Source: Acanthaster planci
Lineage: Eukaryota > Echinodermata > Asteroidea > Valvatida > Acanthasteridae
NCBI RefSeq assembly: GCF_001949145.1
Contig: NW_019091723.1
Location: forward strand, 1-53,103
Direction of reading: 5' to 3'
DNA length: 53,103 bases
Below are positions 38,194-48,315 of this stretch, in pieces; positions within the stretch are counted from its first letter, which is position 1, and the number at the start of each line of letters is the position of its first letter. The notes below the pieces were generated by a model that worked only from the letters and a program-made list of their open reading frames with translations, searched no databases and was not told the origin of the DNA. A program made the position numbers and the translations under genes.

Positions 38194-38478
38194 TAGTGAG
38201 GCACGCAGTGGTCACCACTTGAAAAGAACTGTTGCTTAACACGTTAGGTTCCTACTTTATCGGAATATGTGCACTCCAAAGACAATATCCTATAACCTTA
38301 AAGGTATCCTGCAGATTGTGAATGCTAAACCTATGTGTGCAGTGATGTACTTCATCTTGATTATTATTTAATAGTTTATGCTATGGTGCTTTTTCTATAA
38401 GAGTTTTGCTTGTATTGTTTTGCTTCAAAGTAGTTAAGAGTTAATGTGATGTTTTGGCTTACTAGCTGGAACAGATGA

Positions 38479-38484
38479 ATAAAA
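38479..38484 (+). terminator. candidate polyadenylation signal, docking-domain gene
   Basis: A canonical AATAAA is followed within about 15 bases by GTGTCAGC. It lies 1.7 kb after the stop. An earlier variant signal cannot be excluded. Confidence 0.4.
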
Positions 38485-38500
38485 TACTGTGTCAGCTATC

Positions 38501-39309
38501 CTGACTCAATTTAGGCTTAAATCCACGTGCATTTGTCTTTCTTCTAATGCCCGTCTGTCCATTGCCTTTGTTCCTCTATTGTTCTCTTCGATGACCCTAG
38601 CTTCACTCTTTGCTAGTGTTTTGGATGTTCTTGTTATTGACATTTTAGCGATTCTGGCGCAAGGAAACACCTGTCAACCTGGTCATTAAGTAATTGAAAG
38701 AGTCATTTATGTAGCCTACCTGTATGTCATGTCATGTCAGTAGTCCAGAGTCTGTTCCAACTGGGCTTCCGTTCCTGATTTGAAAGACTTGACAAATGGC
38801 AACCTTCTACAGTAAGCATTGAAACACTGCCGTCTTTATGAAACACGATTCGATATTCCACGTTTCAATGCATGCTCAAAATCACTGTCGGAAGAAAGAC
38901 GGCCATATTGACTTTACTTAATAGAAAATTAAACATGGTATACATTATGCTGCTTTATGTGACCTACCATGGCATATTGAGGAAAGAAACAAATACAATT
39001 CCATCACACTGACTGTACAGTATTTGTTAATTAATGTGTTGACCATGTTTTGGCTAAATTATATTAGCTTTGGTAACTTCAATTTAGTTTTTAAAAGGTT
39101 CAGTGGTTTGCACTCTACGATGACCCATAGAGGTTTTTCCTATCTCCGTGGATGACCCTAGCTTCACTCTTTGGTAGTATTTTCTTGTTATTGACCTTTG
39201 TGCGAGATTCTGATGCAAGGAAACACCTGCCAACCTTATCTTTAACCATTTGAAAGAGTCATTTATATGGCTTAAACGTAAATCATGTCAGTAGTTATAC
39301 ATGTGTATA
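38501..39309. other. dispersed repeat family G, partial copies
   Basis: Similar blocks (GATGACCCTAGCTTCACTCT, then AAGGAAACACCTG, then GAAAGAGTCATTTAT) occur at about 38590-38715 and again at about 39150-39265. A more diverged version lies at about 49885-50105. A separate block with TGCATGCTC-AAA and GAAGAAAGAC occurs at about 38868-38940 and about 50750-50825. This is a diverged interspersed repeat of unknown class. Confidence 0.6.
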
Positions 39310-40540
39310 TACGTCCAGTTGTGCTCAAAATTATTCTTACCATTTGGAAAATAACACACTTCTCTAAATTCTTCATTTGTAAACCTATTATGTTGGTACT
39401 TCCATTATATCTTTTGTCTATTTGTTGCAATACACAAACCCACGTGTGCTGGCTAAACTTGCATTTGCATAACAATAGATACGACCCGGGTTACGTTTTT
39501 GCTCCTGGTCAAAATTATTCATACCCCAGATAAAATCCCAAGAAAAAAATGTCCTTTCAATCATACTGCTTATTTTCACTTTCTATGACTGCAAGAATCT
39601 TTGGTATGAAGCTATTTCAAGATGTTCCAATAGAATAAATACCTTCGTTTTATGACTTTGTGTTCAAGATTCTGATGAAATGTCATCTCCCCTAAAGAGT
39701 ATAAAAAGAAGAAAAGTTTTCAGATCATTCTCAGTTGCTCTTCATGGCCAAGAAGAAGGAACTCAGTGAAGATATACACCAGCGTATCGTGAATGCCCAT
39801 AGAGAGGGCAAAGGCGACAAGGCAATTTCCAAGCATTATGAGGCCCCTGTTCATGCTGTTGCAACAATTCAAAGTATCATCAGGAAGCATAAGAGGTTCA
39901 ATACAGTGAAAAACCTCAATGGACGTGACAGGAAGTGCAAAATATCTCCTAGACTTGCCAGAACAATCTGCTGGGATGCCAACAACAACCCACGGATCAC
40001 AACCAAGGCCTTGACCATGTTGACAAGGCAGGCACGACCATCCAGTAAGTATTGCACAAAGGAGGTATCCACGGACACAGGCCTTGAAGACACCACAAGT
40101 CAGGAAGAAACATAAGGAGGTTCATCTGGCATTTGCTAGAGCACATCTGAACCTAGATCCTACCTTTTTGGTCATCGGTCCTGTGGTCTGATGAGACAAA
40201 GATGGAGTTGTTTGGCCACATGGATATTGCCTACGTCTGGAGGAAGCAAGGAGAAGCATACAAGCCGAAGAACACAGTCCCAACCGTACAGCATCGTGGT
40301 GGCAACATAATGCTACGAGGTTATTTCTAAGATACAGGGCATTATGAAAAAGGAAGGTTATATCAAGATCCTTGATAACAATGTGAAAGGCTTAGCGTCT
40401 GCTGAGAAACTCCAGGTTAGACGTGATTGGACATACCAGCAGGACAACGACCCCAAGGTAGCACACAGCCAAGGTAGTAAAGCAGTTGTTCAAGGACAAT
40501 GGTATCCATGTACTGGAATGGCCAAGTCAAAGTCCTGTAA
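39310..40540 (+). mobile_element. Tc1-like transposon, 3'-truncated relic
   Basis: The 5' end near 39315 reads CAGTTGTGCTCAAAATTATT. A related direct-repeat block (CTGGTCAAAATTATTCATAC) lies at about 39504, as in inverted-repeat/direct-repeat Tc1 elements. The transposase relic follows. No matching 3' inverted repeat is visible up to 41 kb, and similarity stops near 40540, so the right end was lost. Confidence 0.82.
39744..40540 (+). pseudogene. Tc1-like transposase pseudogene
   Basis: The open part begins MAKKKELSEDIHQRIV and holds the N-terminal paired-type helix-turn-helix, then RITTKAL. After about 110 codons the frame is broken. The first catalytic-Asp motif WSDETK survives in another frame (about 40184-40201), and the second as QQDNDPK after KKEGYIKILDNNVK (about 40344-40460). 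The final catalytic Glu region is missing. It cannot encode an active transposase. I describe only the breaks. Confidence 0.88.
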
Positions 40541-41490
40541 TCAGTCTTACGTAGTTGTTTCGCCACAGCATTATTTTGCACGAATGGAGCGTCACAGGCG
40601 ATACTTTTCCATTTTGTTTCGGTTGGTATCGATTGCAAGACTCTCCATTTGCTCTGGATATCGCAAGTGGTAAACTGGAGGGGAAAATAAACGCTAAGAA
40701 TAATGAATAACATCAGTATCGGCAGTAATGCTGAAGATTCTTATTATATGCACAGTCTATTAAAGTGGCATAGGTCTCAATGCTGCTGTAACAATGGCAA
40801 GATGTATCTGCCTTGAGCAGAAATACCCCCTTATTGGTTGAAAAGAGCCATGTTGGATCATTTTGTCACACCGTAGGGAATAAATGTGTGATAACATGAC
40901 GAGTATACATTGAGGTAGGAAATACGTACTCTCTCATTTTTCTAGCAAACAGAAAATCCATTTTTTTCAACATCAAACGCCGCTGTTAAAATTATCGGTA
41001 GACGTATAAACCTCACTTTATTTCTCTTGTCCGATTTGGCCTATACATGTACAAGTATACTAAAAGCTTTCCTTACGATTCAAGAAAAATGACTCTGAGT
41101 GAAAACTTCGTTAAGTGCTGCATTTTCAATTTGTTAGATCTGGACCGAGCCTTTTTATACACCCTTTTCAATTTCAAAGTTCATTCGTATCCAAAAAAGT
41201 CAAGTTTTCGATTTTTTTAACATTCTAATTACAGAACTGTCAATATGATCGTAAAGATAAACGTTGGACTAATTCGTCATCGAACATCATTTAACATTTT
41301 AAGAAGCATGACCTAAACTACTCTAAATTTCAAGATTCATTATGAATACGAGAAGAAAACTGCAACAAAATTTCCAGAAGCTACATTCCACGACCTTCTA
41401 ATTTCTTTGGACTTAGTCTTTGAATTACCAGCATGGCCTGCAAGTTAATTTCAAGATGTCGAGTTCTATATCTAGTGAAGAATGTTTGAA

Positions 41491-41742
41491 CCAAAGATCG
41501 TACAGTGCCGCGTAGCGGCGCAAGATGGCGAACTTCACTGTAAATACACGTAAAACGTTGTAATCACATGGGCGCCATTTGAGCAAGCGATACGCTTGCG
41601 CAATGCACATTAATTCAAAGTTGCGTATCGCTTATACGCAACTTATACGCAGGCGTATCGCTTATTCAAATGGCGCAAATGATAATTACACCTTTTGGGC
41701 AGAGTTATCCATCTTGCGTCTTCGGCGCTATACGATCTTTGG
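41491..41742. repeat. 252-base foldback transposon with TTTGAA target duplication (family H)
   Basis: The outer ends CCAAAGATCGTA are exact inverted copies flanked on both sides by TTTGAA (41485-41490 and 41743-41748). The arms continue through GCGCAAGATGG and end in GCGCCATTTGA then AAGCGATACGC, roughly 115 bases per arm. No ORF is present. Confidence 0.85.
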
Positions 41743-42574
41743 TTTGAACTGACTGAGGAATGAGCCCCATGCAGGACCTCGAGAGGGAGCATTTTTCCCC
41801 TAGCGACGGAGATCCCTCTAGCTCTGCTTGTAACTGCACTTCGCTGGTTCACTCGCAACTATGAAATCACGCGTTACGGTCGCATTGCTACCAACAAAAT
41901 GAGTATTCCCAACCAATGCTGGCTCCTTTCAAACTATAAAGGGTGTTTCTATCTGCTCAGGGCGGATAGCACGGCAGCTGCACCGATAGCGTGGTATACC
42001 CTGTCAAGCTAAAGGGCTTGTTATGTCGAATGCAAATTTGCCTAGCTAAATTGGTGCTAAACACCATGCTAGTTTGGTGCCGAACTTTTAAAAATCAAAT
42101 TATTTAAGTTCGGCATGGCAGTAGCATGACGTGTAGCTGGGCCTAAGTTAATTGATAGTCGGTTGAACATGTGAGGGCAGAGCCGGACCGCGGCGGCGGG
42201 ACTCAGAGACCACTAGAATCTGTCACATCAGGCCAAAGAAGCTCATGGCATGGCATGGGCGGCAAGAGTTGAGGGCGAGACTTTGGCACTTCAGGAGCAC
42301 CCAGGCACTTATACGTCACATAGGCCCTAATTGATTGATTTTATGAGGAAGAAACCGTGATTTGCGTTGTTGTATGACGCTCCTTGTACAATAAAGGATA
42401 TCAAACGAGGGCGCCTTACAAGGGTTATGCGAGCTGCCGGGCCGAGAGCGATGACCATCTGATCGTGTAGACTATGTAGTGTGTTCCGACTGAAGGGATG
42501 ACGGCTAGGCTATGGAAGGGTAACGTAAGTCCTACTCCGGCGATTGAAGTCTACAGATCCTGTATTCTTGATCA

Positions 42575-42910
42575 ATTGTTGTTTTGTTGGTAGGCGAGAG
42601 GGTGCTCACAAGACGGAACGCACGAACCACAACTAGCCACGCCAGCAAGCTGTGGTCCGTGCGTTCCTATAGTCTTGGTTTCAAGACGTTAGTGCTTGAT
42701 AGCGGATACCGTCCATAGTGCGCCCCCAACGACTCATAATTAGACTGTGCGCCAGCTCGCACTGAGAGTAAGTAAAAACTAGTTGTACGAGGGCGCTCTT
42801 CAATAGAAATAAAACAATTATCGATCACTGACGTCTTGGGCCAAGACTAGCGTTCTCGCTGTTCGTCTTGTGAGCGCACTCTTGCGTATCAGTAACACAA
42901 CAACGTATTG
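42575..42910. repeat. nested foldback element (family I)
   Basis: The outer arms share GTTGTT, GCTCACAAGACG and GAACGC in inverted order (42580-42632 against 42850-42905). A second inverted pair, AGTCTTGGTTTCAAGACGTT and AGTCTTGGCCCAAGACGTCA, lies inside. Each inner arm is also a small palindrome. Confidence 0.65.
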
Positions 42911-43084
42911 CACAAGGCTACGGATCCTGAAGACACGTGGTCCCACGTGCACGAGCTACGAGAGTCCCGCCCGCGCTAAATTTGTTTTCCTGATGAGTGT
43001 GTCATCTAAAGTCGCCAATGCATAGTCAAGAACACCGAGAGCACCACTCAAGTCAAGCAAGAACTTTGAACATTTTATCAAGTT

Positions 43085-43251
43085 ATGGATGCTGTAAGTT
43101 ATCAACATTCATAACAATGGTTAGTTTCCATTAACACAAGTCCATTTGACAATAAGCATCATGATCTCACTATCTGTATCAGGTTGCTCCACCAAAAGAG
43201 AAGATTCTGCATCCCGTTGGAGTTTGGGATGCCGGTGCAGCTAGAGGATAA
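43085..43251 (+). CDS. candidate very small two-exon gene (25 residues)
   Basis: An ATG and two more codons (43085-43093) are followed by a perfect GTAAGT donor. An acceptor CTGTATCAG at 43182 opens an exon that continues in phase 0 with VAPPKEKILHPVGVWDAG and stops at TAA 43249-43251. The upstream region is CpG-rich and resembles a 5' UTR. The family is not recognised. The LINE fragment starts only about 20 bases after the stop, so this may be the first part of a gene truncated by that insertion, or it may be chance. Confidence 0.35.
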
Positions 43252-43261
43252 TGTTTGGATT

Positions 43262-43670
43262 CCCCTCCCTTTAAATGAAATCAGACATGGCATTCTTGAA
43301 CTGGTTCAAGTTGGGTAGGTTAACGATGGATTCCGGTAGACTATGCCAGTGTGGTATGGTAGGTGGGTAGAAGCTGGTACAGTAGAATTTTGATTTTGCA
43401 TTTGGTCGGTGGTAGGAGAACTGGTGAGATCTACGATGAGTTCTGGATTGGGTTTTGAGGTCGTGTTGGACTTCAACTAGGTCATGGGTAATCTTATAGA
43501 GCATGGCAAGTCTTGCAGTGGTTAGCCTTTTCTCCAGCAAAGGCCAGCCGAGATCTTTCATCATGGCTGTGACACTGACGGTCTTTGTACAGTTGTTGCA
43601 ACACATCCTGGCAGCATATCTCTGGATACCCTCAAGCTTCTTACTTTCCTCTTCATGCAGTAAGGTTAGC
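43262..43670 (-). mobile_element. non-LTR retrotransposon fragment (3' end of reverse transcriptase ORF)
   Basis: The minus-strand reading ends at 43271. It contains HEEESKKLEGIQRYAARM, then DLGWPLLEKRLTTARLAMLY, then HSLPESIVNLPNLNQFKNAM. This matches the common C-terminal tail of CR1/Jockey/Rex-like LINE polyproteins in marine invertebrates. Upstream coding sequence is gone, typical of a 5'-truncated insertion. The exact clade is uncertain. Confidence 0.85.
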
Positions 43671-45789
43671 CCAACCTTACTTGTTCATACCTGCATGCAA
43701 TGCAAGCATTGAGAACACAATGTTCTCACCATCTGCACAGCTACTGTAAAATTTTATCTTTTGGGGTTTACATGTTGCTTTGGTAACTGTTCAGTTACAT
43801 GTATTATAATAAATTGTTCACAGTCAGCATCCTTAATTTGTAAGTTTTATTTACTTTTTGTGTGCCTGCCTTCACATGCACTCACACTGTTTATGTACCT
43901 GACACACACATGCACTTTTTCACTTTTTCACATACATGTACAGTGTATATACATTTGCTTAGTTGTTTTAATTATCAAATATTGTCAATCTAACTGTGAC
44001 ACAAGAACTTGTGAGACTTTATTTTCTGAAGGTTTATTCGAAAAAGCAGGTGATTTCCTTGATGAAATCAAATTCTTTTACATGAACCACTGACGGAATA
44101 ATCTTAATCAAAATTGTTTACAAAATTGAAATCTACTTGCAGTTTGCATCTACCTGTAAATTTAATGATTTCTGTTTGATACATTTTAGCGAAGGTGTAT
44201 ACTAATACGGAACAATTCAATCACAAAATGCATAAAACAGGTGCTTTAACAGAATAATACATAATAGTGTACGTTCTGAGATTAACTTGAATTTTGATAA
44301 TATCCAATCGAAAAACTCTGATCTGCTGTTATCGACAGTGACTGATGGAAGTCCTTATGACCCCCTGATGGTTTGGTAGAGAGAAAAAGAGAATCAATAT
44401 GCTTTGAGCAAGAGATTCGGTTTATCTTCATAATGTCATCTACCAAATAAAAATGGAATGGTAAGTTAGCAGTTTATTTTACCTGTCCGCAGGTTGGGTT
44501 TACTTTGCCTTTGAAACTTCCATAAAGGCAGTTTTTCCCTAAAAATCTTTAGTTTTGTAGTTAATAAATGATATTTTGGCTATACAAAAAAATTTCAAAT
44601 TTGAAAAATCCAAACTCTGGTTAATTCAATAACATCCAACTCAACATACCTTGCCTTTGAGGAGTCTACCTTTGATTCTTTCATTGTATATTATGCAGCT
44701 TTCTCCAATTTAAAAACCAAAAAGTATAAAACTTGATTTGATCTCTGAATTTAACATATCAGTGATACAAGTAAACAAATCTTAGAAGGGACAAAGCATA
44801 TCAAGGACGCTCTGTATCATTTCTTGATTTGTCTTGCATCTGTTGTCACTGTCTACGTGGCAAGTAATTCAGACTAGCCCAAGAATGTTTCTGGGTTCCT
44901 TTTCTTGAAAGTCACATTACTACTGCTCTGCGTACTCCTTGCGTGTTGTCTTTTCATGAGATTTTTTATTTTCTAACAGTGTTTGTCATAATTTAACACT
45001 AGGTTGCAAGATTGAGTCGTATATATATATATTTAAAAAAAAAGCATGTTTCAGTTAATCAACAAGTTTAATAATGGTCGCCAAATACAATGTATAGTAC
45101 ATGTATGTACAGAGATATGTTGTTACATTAAACATGGATTTTTTTTGTTCTTTTCAAAGCTTTTTTTTTCAAGCCAACTTTTTCTTTTTGTTCAAAACTG
45201 CCAGGGTGACGTGCTGTGATGTTTTGAGTTTTTCAGTCAATGATCACAGTTTTATTACCATGTAATTTATATTAATTATCCTGGCTTAAATATTGTGGTA
45301 TTCTGGGCTTCCTTCTTTGTATGAGAACATCAACATCTTGAATTACTTTTAATTGTTTGTGTTGGTGATATCTATCATAGTATTGCACAATCAAACCACT
45401 CAAAGCTAGGCCTTGCCAGTTGGCTTAACCAGTGTCACTAAGTAGTCAAGGAGCAGTCTTGTTGCATAATCCAACAGAACGCATTGTGTTGTGTGAAGTT
45501 TTCCACCACCTCACGGCTCATCTCGGACCACACTCTGAGTTAGTAGACTCCTTAAGGTTGGAGATTTTGATTGGAACATTTTCGGTTCAGCACACATCAA
45601 CTGAAGTTTATCCTCTTCAGGAAGTGCTAATAAGTTGCAGATGCTGACAAAGGGCACTGCTTACTTCAAATGTGACAAATTTGTGACCATCCTCAGCACA
45701 GATTGTGACAAGTGTAGTTCTAAAGTATACATGTGGATATTCCCATTGCAAAGACTCACACTGCGGAAGGTACTTGCCCATCTCAGGAC
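43671..45789. other. AT-rich intergenic region
   Basis: No gene or clear element. ORFs at 43761-44093 and 45432-45647 have no recognised features. A short TATATATATAT run lies at about 45020. Confidence 0.55.
45251..45256 (-). terminator. candidate polyadenylation signal for the lectin-like gene
   Basis: TTTATT on the plus strand reads AATAAA on the minus strand, about 535 bases after the stop codon of the gene. Confidence 0.35.
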
Positions 45790-46485
45790 TCACTCAAGTT
45801 GGTAGTGGGCACAGTCCTTCATAGTAGTGATGTACTTGTCGGCATTAACCTGTGAGATGGTGACGTTGTTGAGATGACATGTCTTCCCTGACAAGTTGAA
45901 GGAGTGGCAGCTCAGATCCTTGTGGCAAGCCATGCAGCATTGTATTGGATGCTTGATGTGGGTGATCATGTAGGTGTGTCCCAGCAGGCAGTAGGGGGCT
46001 GTCAGGTCAGCATTTCGCACGGTGAAAGCAGTGCACATTGCCTTCCACTGCTCCTCCTGTAAATGTTTTTCACACAAAACTTGTTTCTGTCCATTGGGAC
46101 CAGAACAAGGAAAGCCGTTTATTTCTGAAATCTGAGGATCAAGCCCGAGGCAACTTCCATTGATCTTTACAATCTCCTGTTGGTTCTTATCAGAGCACAC
46201 TCGTTGGCCATCCATCTCCTTGCAACCCAGCCAGACATTTCTCCTTATGTTGCTGACAAAGTCCATCTCTTGCTTTGAGTTGAGAACCAAAAGTTGAGCT
46301 CCAAGGCCTGCACATTTCTTGAAAGCTTCGATCCAAGGAACTTCAAATTTTTTTCTTGGGAACATGACGTAGCAAGAATGGTTGAAGTGCGTCCATGCTT
46401 GTGGACAACTCTCACAGATAGCATCAGTACTGAATACACCAAGCGTCAAAGCCAGCCAACACATCGACAGGAGTCTCATATACAT
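45790..46485 (-). CDS. secreted C-type-lectin-like plus PAN/Apple domain protein
   Basis: A single uninterrupted ORF of 231 residues. Residues 1-22 are a hydrophobic signal peptide. A C-type-lectin-like domain spans about 27-140: CPQAWTHFNHSC with Cys27/Cys38, Cys58, VWLGC at 84-88 in place of the usual WIGL, and the closing LCEKH. The calcium-site EPN/QPD and WND motifs are absent, so classical sugar binding is unlikely. A PAN/Apple-like domain spans about 151-228, with CCMACHKDLSCHSFNLSG and a closing Cys-His. N-glycosylation sequons occur at Asn35, Asn109 and in NLSG and NNVT. It is probably extracellular, and an immune or adhesion role is only inferred. Lack of introns is unusual and could mean retroposition. 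An inverted broken copy lies 1.1 kb away. Confidence 0.85.
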   Translation of the reverse strand: MYMRLLSMCWLALTLGVFSTDAICESCPQAWTHFNHSCYVMFPRKKFEVPWIEAFKKCAGLGAQLLVLNSKQEMDFVSNIRRNVWLGCKEMDGQRVCSDKNQQEIVKINGSCLGLDPQISEINGFPCSGPNGQKQVLCEKHLQEEQWKAMCTAFTVRNADLTAPYCLLGHTYMITHIKHPIQCCMACHKDLSCHSFNLSGKTCHLNNVTISQVNADKYITTMKDCAHYQLE

Positions 46486-47580
46486 AATTGGTTCTCCTTG
46501 TCTTTTTTTATCTTTTTTTCAAATGTGATATTTCTCAAAGTGAACTGTCCCTGGTGTTAATACTTCATAATATCTCAGCTTTTTTATGGGCAAACAGCAA
46601 CGTTTTGATACAGGATACACTGATGCATGCATGAAGGGCAAATTTAGTCACTAAAATACATGTATATCTTCATATCAACAAGCGGAAACAGGGAAGTGGG
46701 GTTGACATGGATACAGGTTTTTAGCTCTTTGTTTGCAAATGGGTTCCCTACATGGCTCGCTGGTTTCAAATATCCGATTCACAGGTTACTTCATGGTAAT
46801 TTTCATGTTGGTCTGCCGGTGCAAAATCAGACAAGTGCAGTTTTCATGGTGAATAAAAATGACGGCCATTATATTGTTATGTATTTATTGTTGTGTACAT
46901 GTATTGTGTATGCACATTAGTCTCCTTGGCTTTTTGATGTATTGAAATATAATGTTTGGCTTTGGTTTGGGGGTTCACACAGACAGAGGAGTGTAATTTC
47001 TAGACCTCATTGGCTATGCCGCTGCCTATCTGAAATATTCCCTTCATGGTCTGGCTATGTCGCCAAATTAGAGATTTGTTAATGGACATCTCTGCAACTT
47101 ACATGGCGTGACGATGGAGCCTTCTGAAGCAGAAGTTTAGCAAGCAAAGATCGGATATTAGCCAATGAGTGTTCATCATCAGGCATGCTAGGCGTAATCA
47201 TCAATGAACTGGATACATGAAACCACTGACTGTCATTAGGACTAATATTAGCAATTCCACTCTAACAACCTGTTTCCATGCCAACCTGTAGTCAATGTTT
47301 CTGCTTGTTGATTTGTGGATGAGTTTCTATATTTTGGCTTTTTAAAAAAATTTTTCCACATGTTCCCATTTCACCAATGTATGTATTTACACTGTATTCT
47401 CAGTGTAGTTTAACAGTTGCCAAAAATCACAAGCTTGCTCAGGTAGGATTCAAACCAACGACTTCCTGCTTGCTGAGATGTCTTGATCAAATGATCACCA
47501 AGTTTAGTGGGATAATTGATAGCTGTTAAAAGTAACATTCCCGACACAAAGCCAAATTAATATCACCGACTACTATCACC
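46486..47580. other. spacer between the inverted lectin-like copies
   Basis: No coding sequence. It contains the degenerate SINE at 47390-47520. About 70 bases next to each ATG are similar between the two copies, showing that the duplication included the 5' flank. Confidence 0.55.
47390..47520 (-). repeat. tRNA-derived SINE, copy 2 (degenerate)
   Basis: This is the same orientation and order as the copy at 25.8 kb. GGTTTGAATCC stands for the B box, AGCAAGCAGGAAGTCG for the anticodon-arm side, and CAAGCTTG precedes it. The A box is decayed. It lies between the lectin-like gene and its inverted pseudogene. Confidence 0.65.
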
Positions 47581-47609
47581 TTTGAATAAAAAGACACAGC
47601 CAACTATGT

Positions 47610-48315
47610 TTATGAGGATCTTGTTTGAATGTTCGCTTACTTCGATGGTTGGTGTCCCAGCACTGATGCTACTACTAGTAAAAGTTGTCCACAAGGATGG
47701 TTGTACTTCACCCGTTCTTGCCACGTCATGTTCCTGGATAAAAAGTTTCAAATGTCCTGGAATGAAGCTTATGAGAAATGTGCGGGCCCCGAGGCTCAAC
47801 TCGCTGTCTTCAACTCACAGCAAGATACGTACTTCAGTAGTAAAGTACAAGAACATTTTCCCGGGAATGTTAACAAGAAAAGGGTCTGGCTTGGATTGCA
47901 AGGAGATGGTTGGGCAGCGAGTGTGCTACGATGATAACCCTCAGGAGGGTGCAAAGAGTAAAGTTGTCCTGGATTTGATCATCACCCTTCAGAAATTGCT
48001 GGTTTTCCTTGTTCTGGTTCGAGTTGCATGTGAGAAACATTTGAAGAACAAATGGAGGCTCATTCACTGCAACACTGTAACCAAGAGAGATGCTGACCTG
48101 ACCACACCCTACTTGGGCCACGCCCACACGAGCACTCACGTCAAGCATTTGATCAAATGCGGTAGGGCTTGTTTCAAGGATCCTCACTGCCGTTCTTTTC
48201 ATCTGTCAGGGAAAATGTGTTGTAAACAATGTTACCATGTCACAGACTGATGCTGACAAGTACGTCCCTACATTGGGTGCAAGTACCCACTACCAACTTG
48301 AGCAAGTCTCGGCGA
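47610..48315 (+). pseudogene. inverted, frameshifted copy of the CTLD-PAN gene
   Basis: The sequence aligns from ATG-TTT-ATG-AGG through to CACTACCAACTTGAG with the gene at 45790-46485. A one-base loss near 47660 shifts the frame just before SKSCPQGWLYF. The lectin part (MSWNEAYEKCAG, AQLAVFNSQQ) is then open to about 47890. A one-base gain at VWLG shifts it again into CKEMVGQRVC. Further indels follow in the CEKH and PAN parts (HVKHLIKCGRACFKDPHC), and the stop codon is lost. A 24-base in-frame insertion precedes the VWLG motif. It is a pseudogene unless the breaks are assembly errors. Confidence 0.85.

Larger units (their letters stand above)
36805..38500 (+). other. probable 3' UTR of the docking-domain gene
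   Basis: No coding sequence follows the stop. The region contains MITE copies at 37311-37456 and 38029-38193 and ends at a candidate polyadenylation signal, AATAAA at 38479-38484. Confidence 0.45.
40541..43084. other. intergenic region with foldback elements and a GC-richer stretch
   Basis: No gene is recognised. It contains foldback elements at 41491-41742 and about 42575-42910, and an imperfect hairpin near 42065-42130. From about 42160 to 43000 the sequence is GC-richer than its neighbours, with many CpGs, and could be a promoter for the candidate gene at 43085. Confidence 0.5.
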
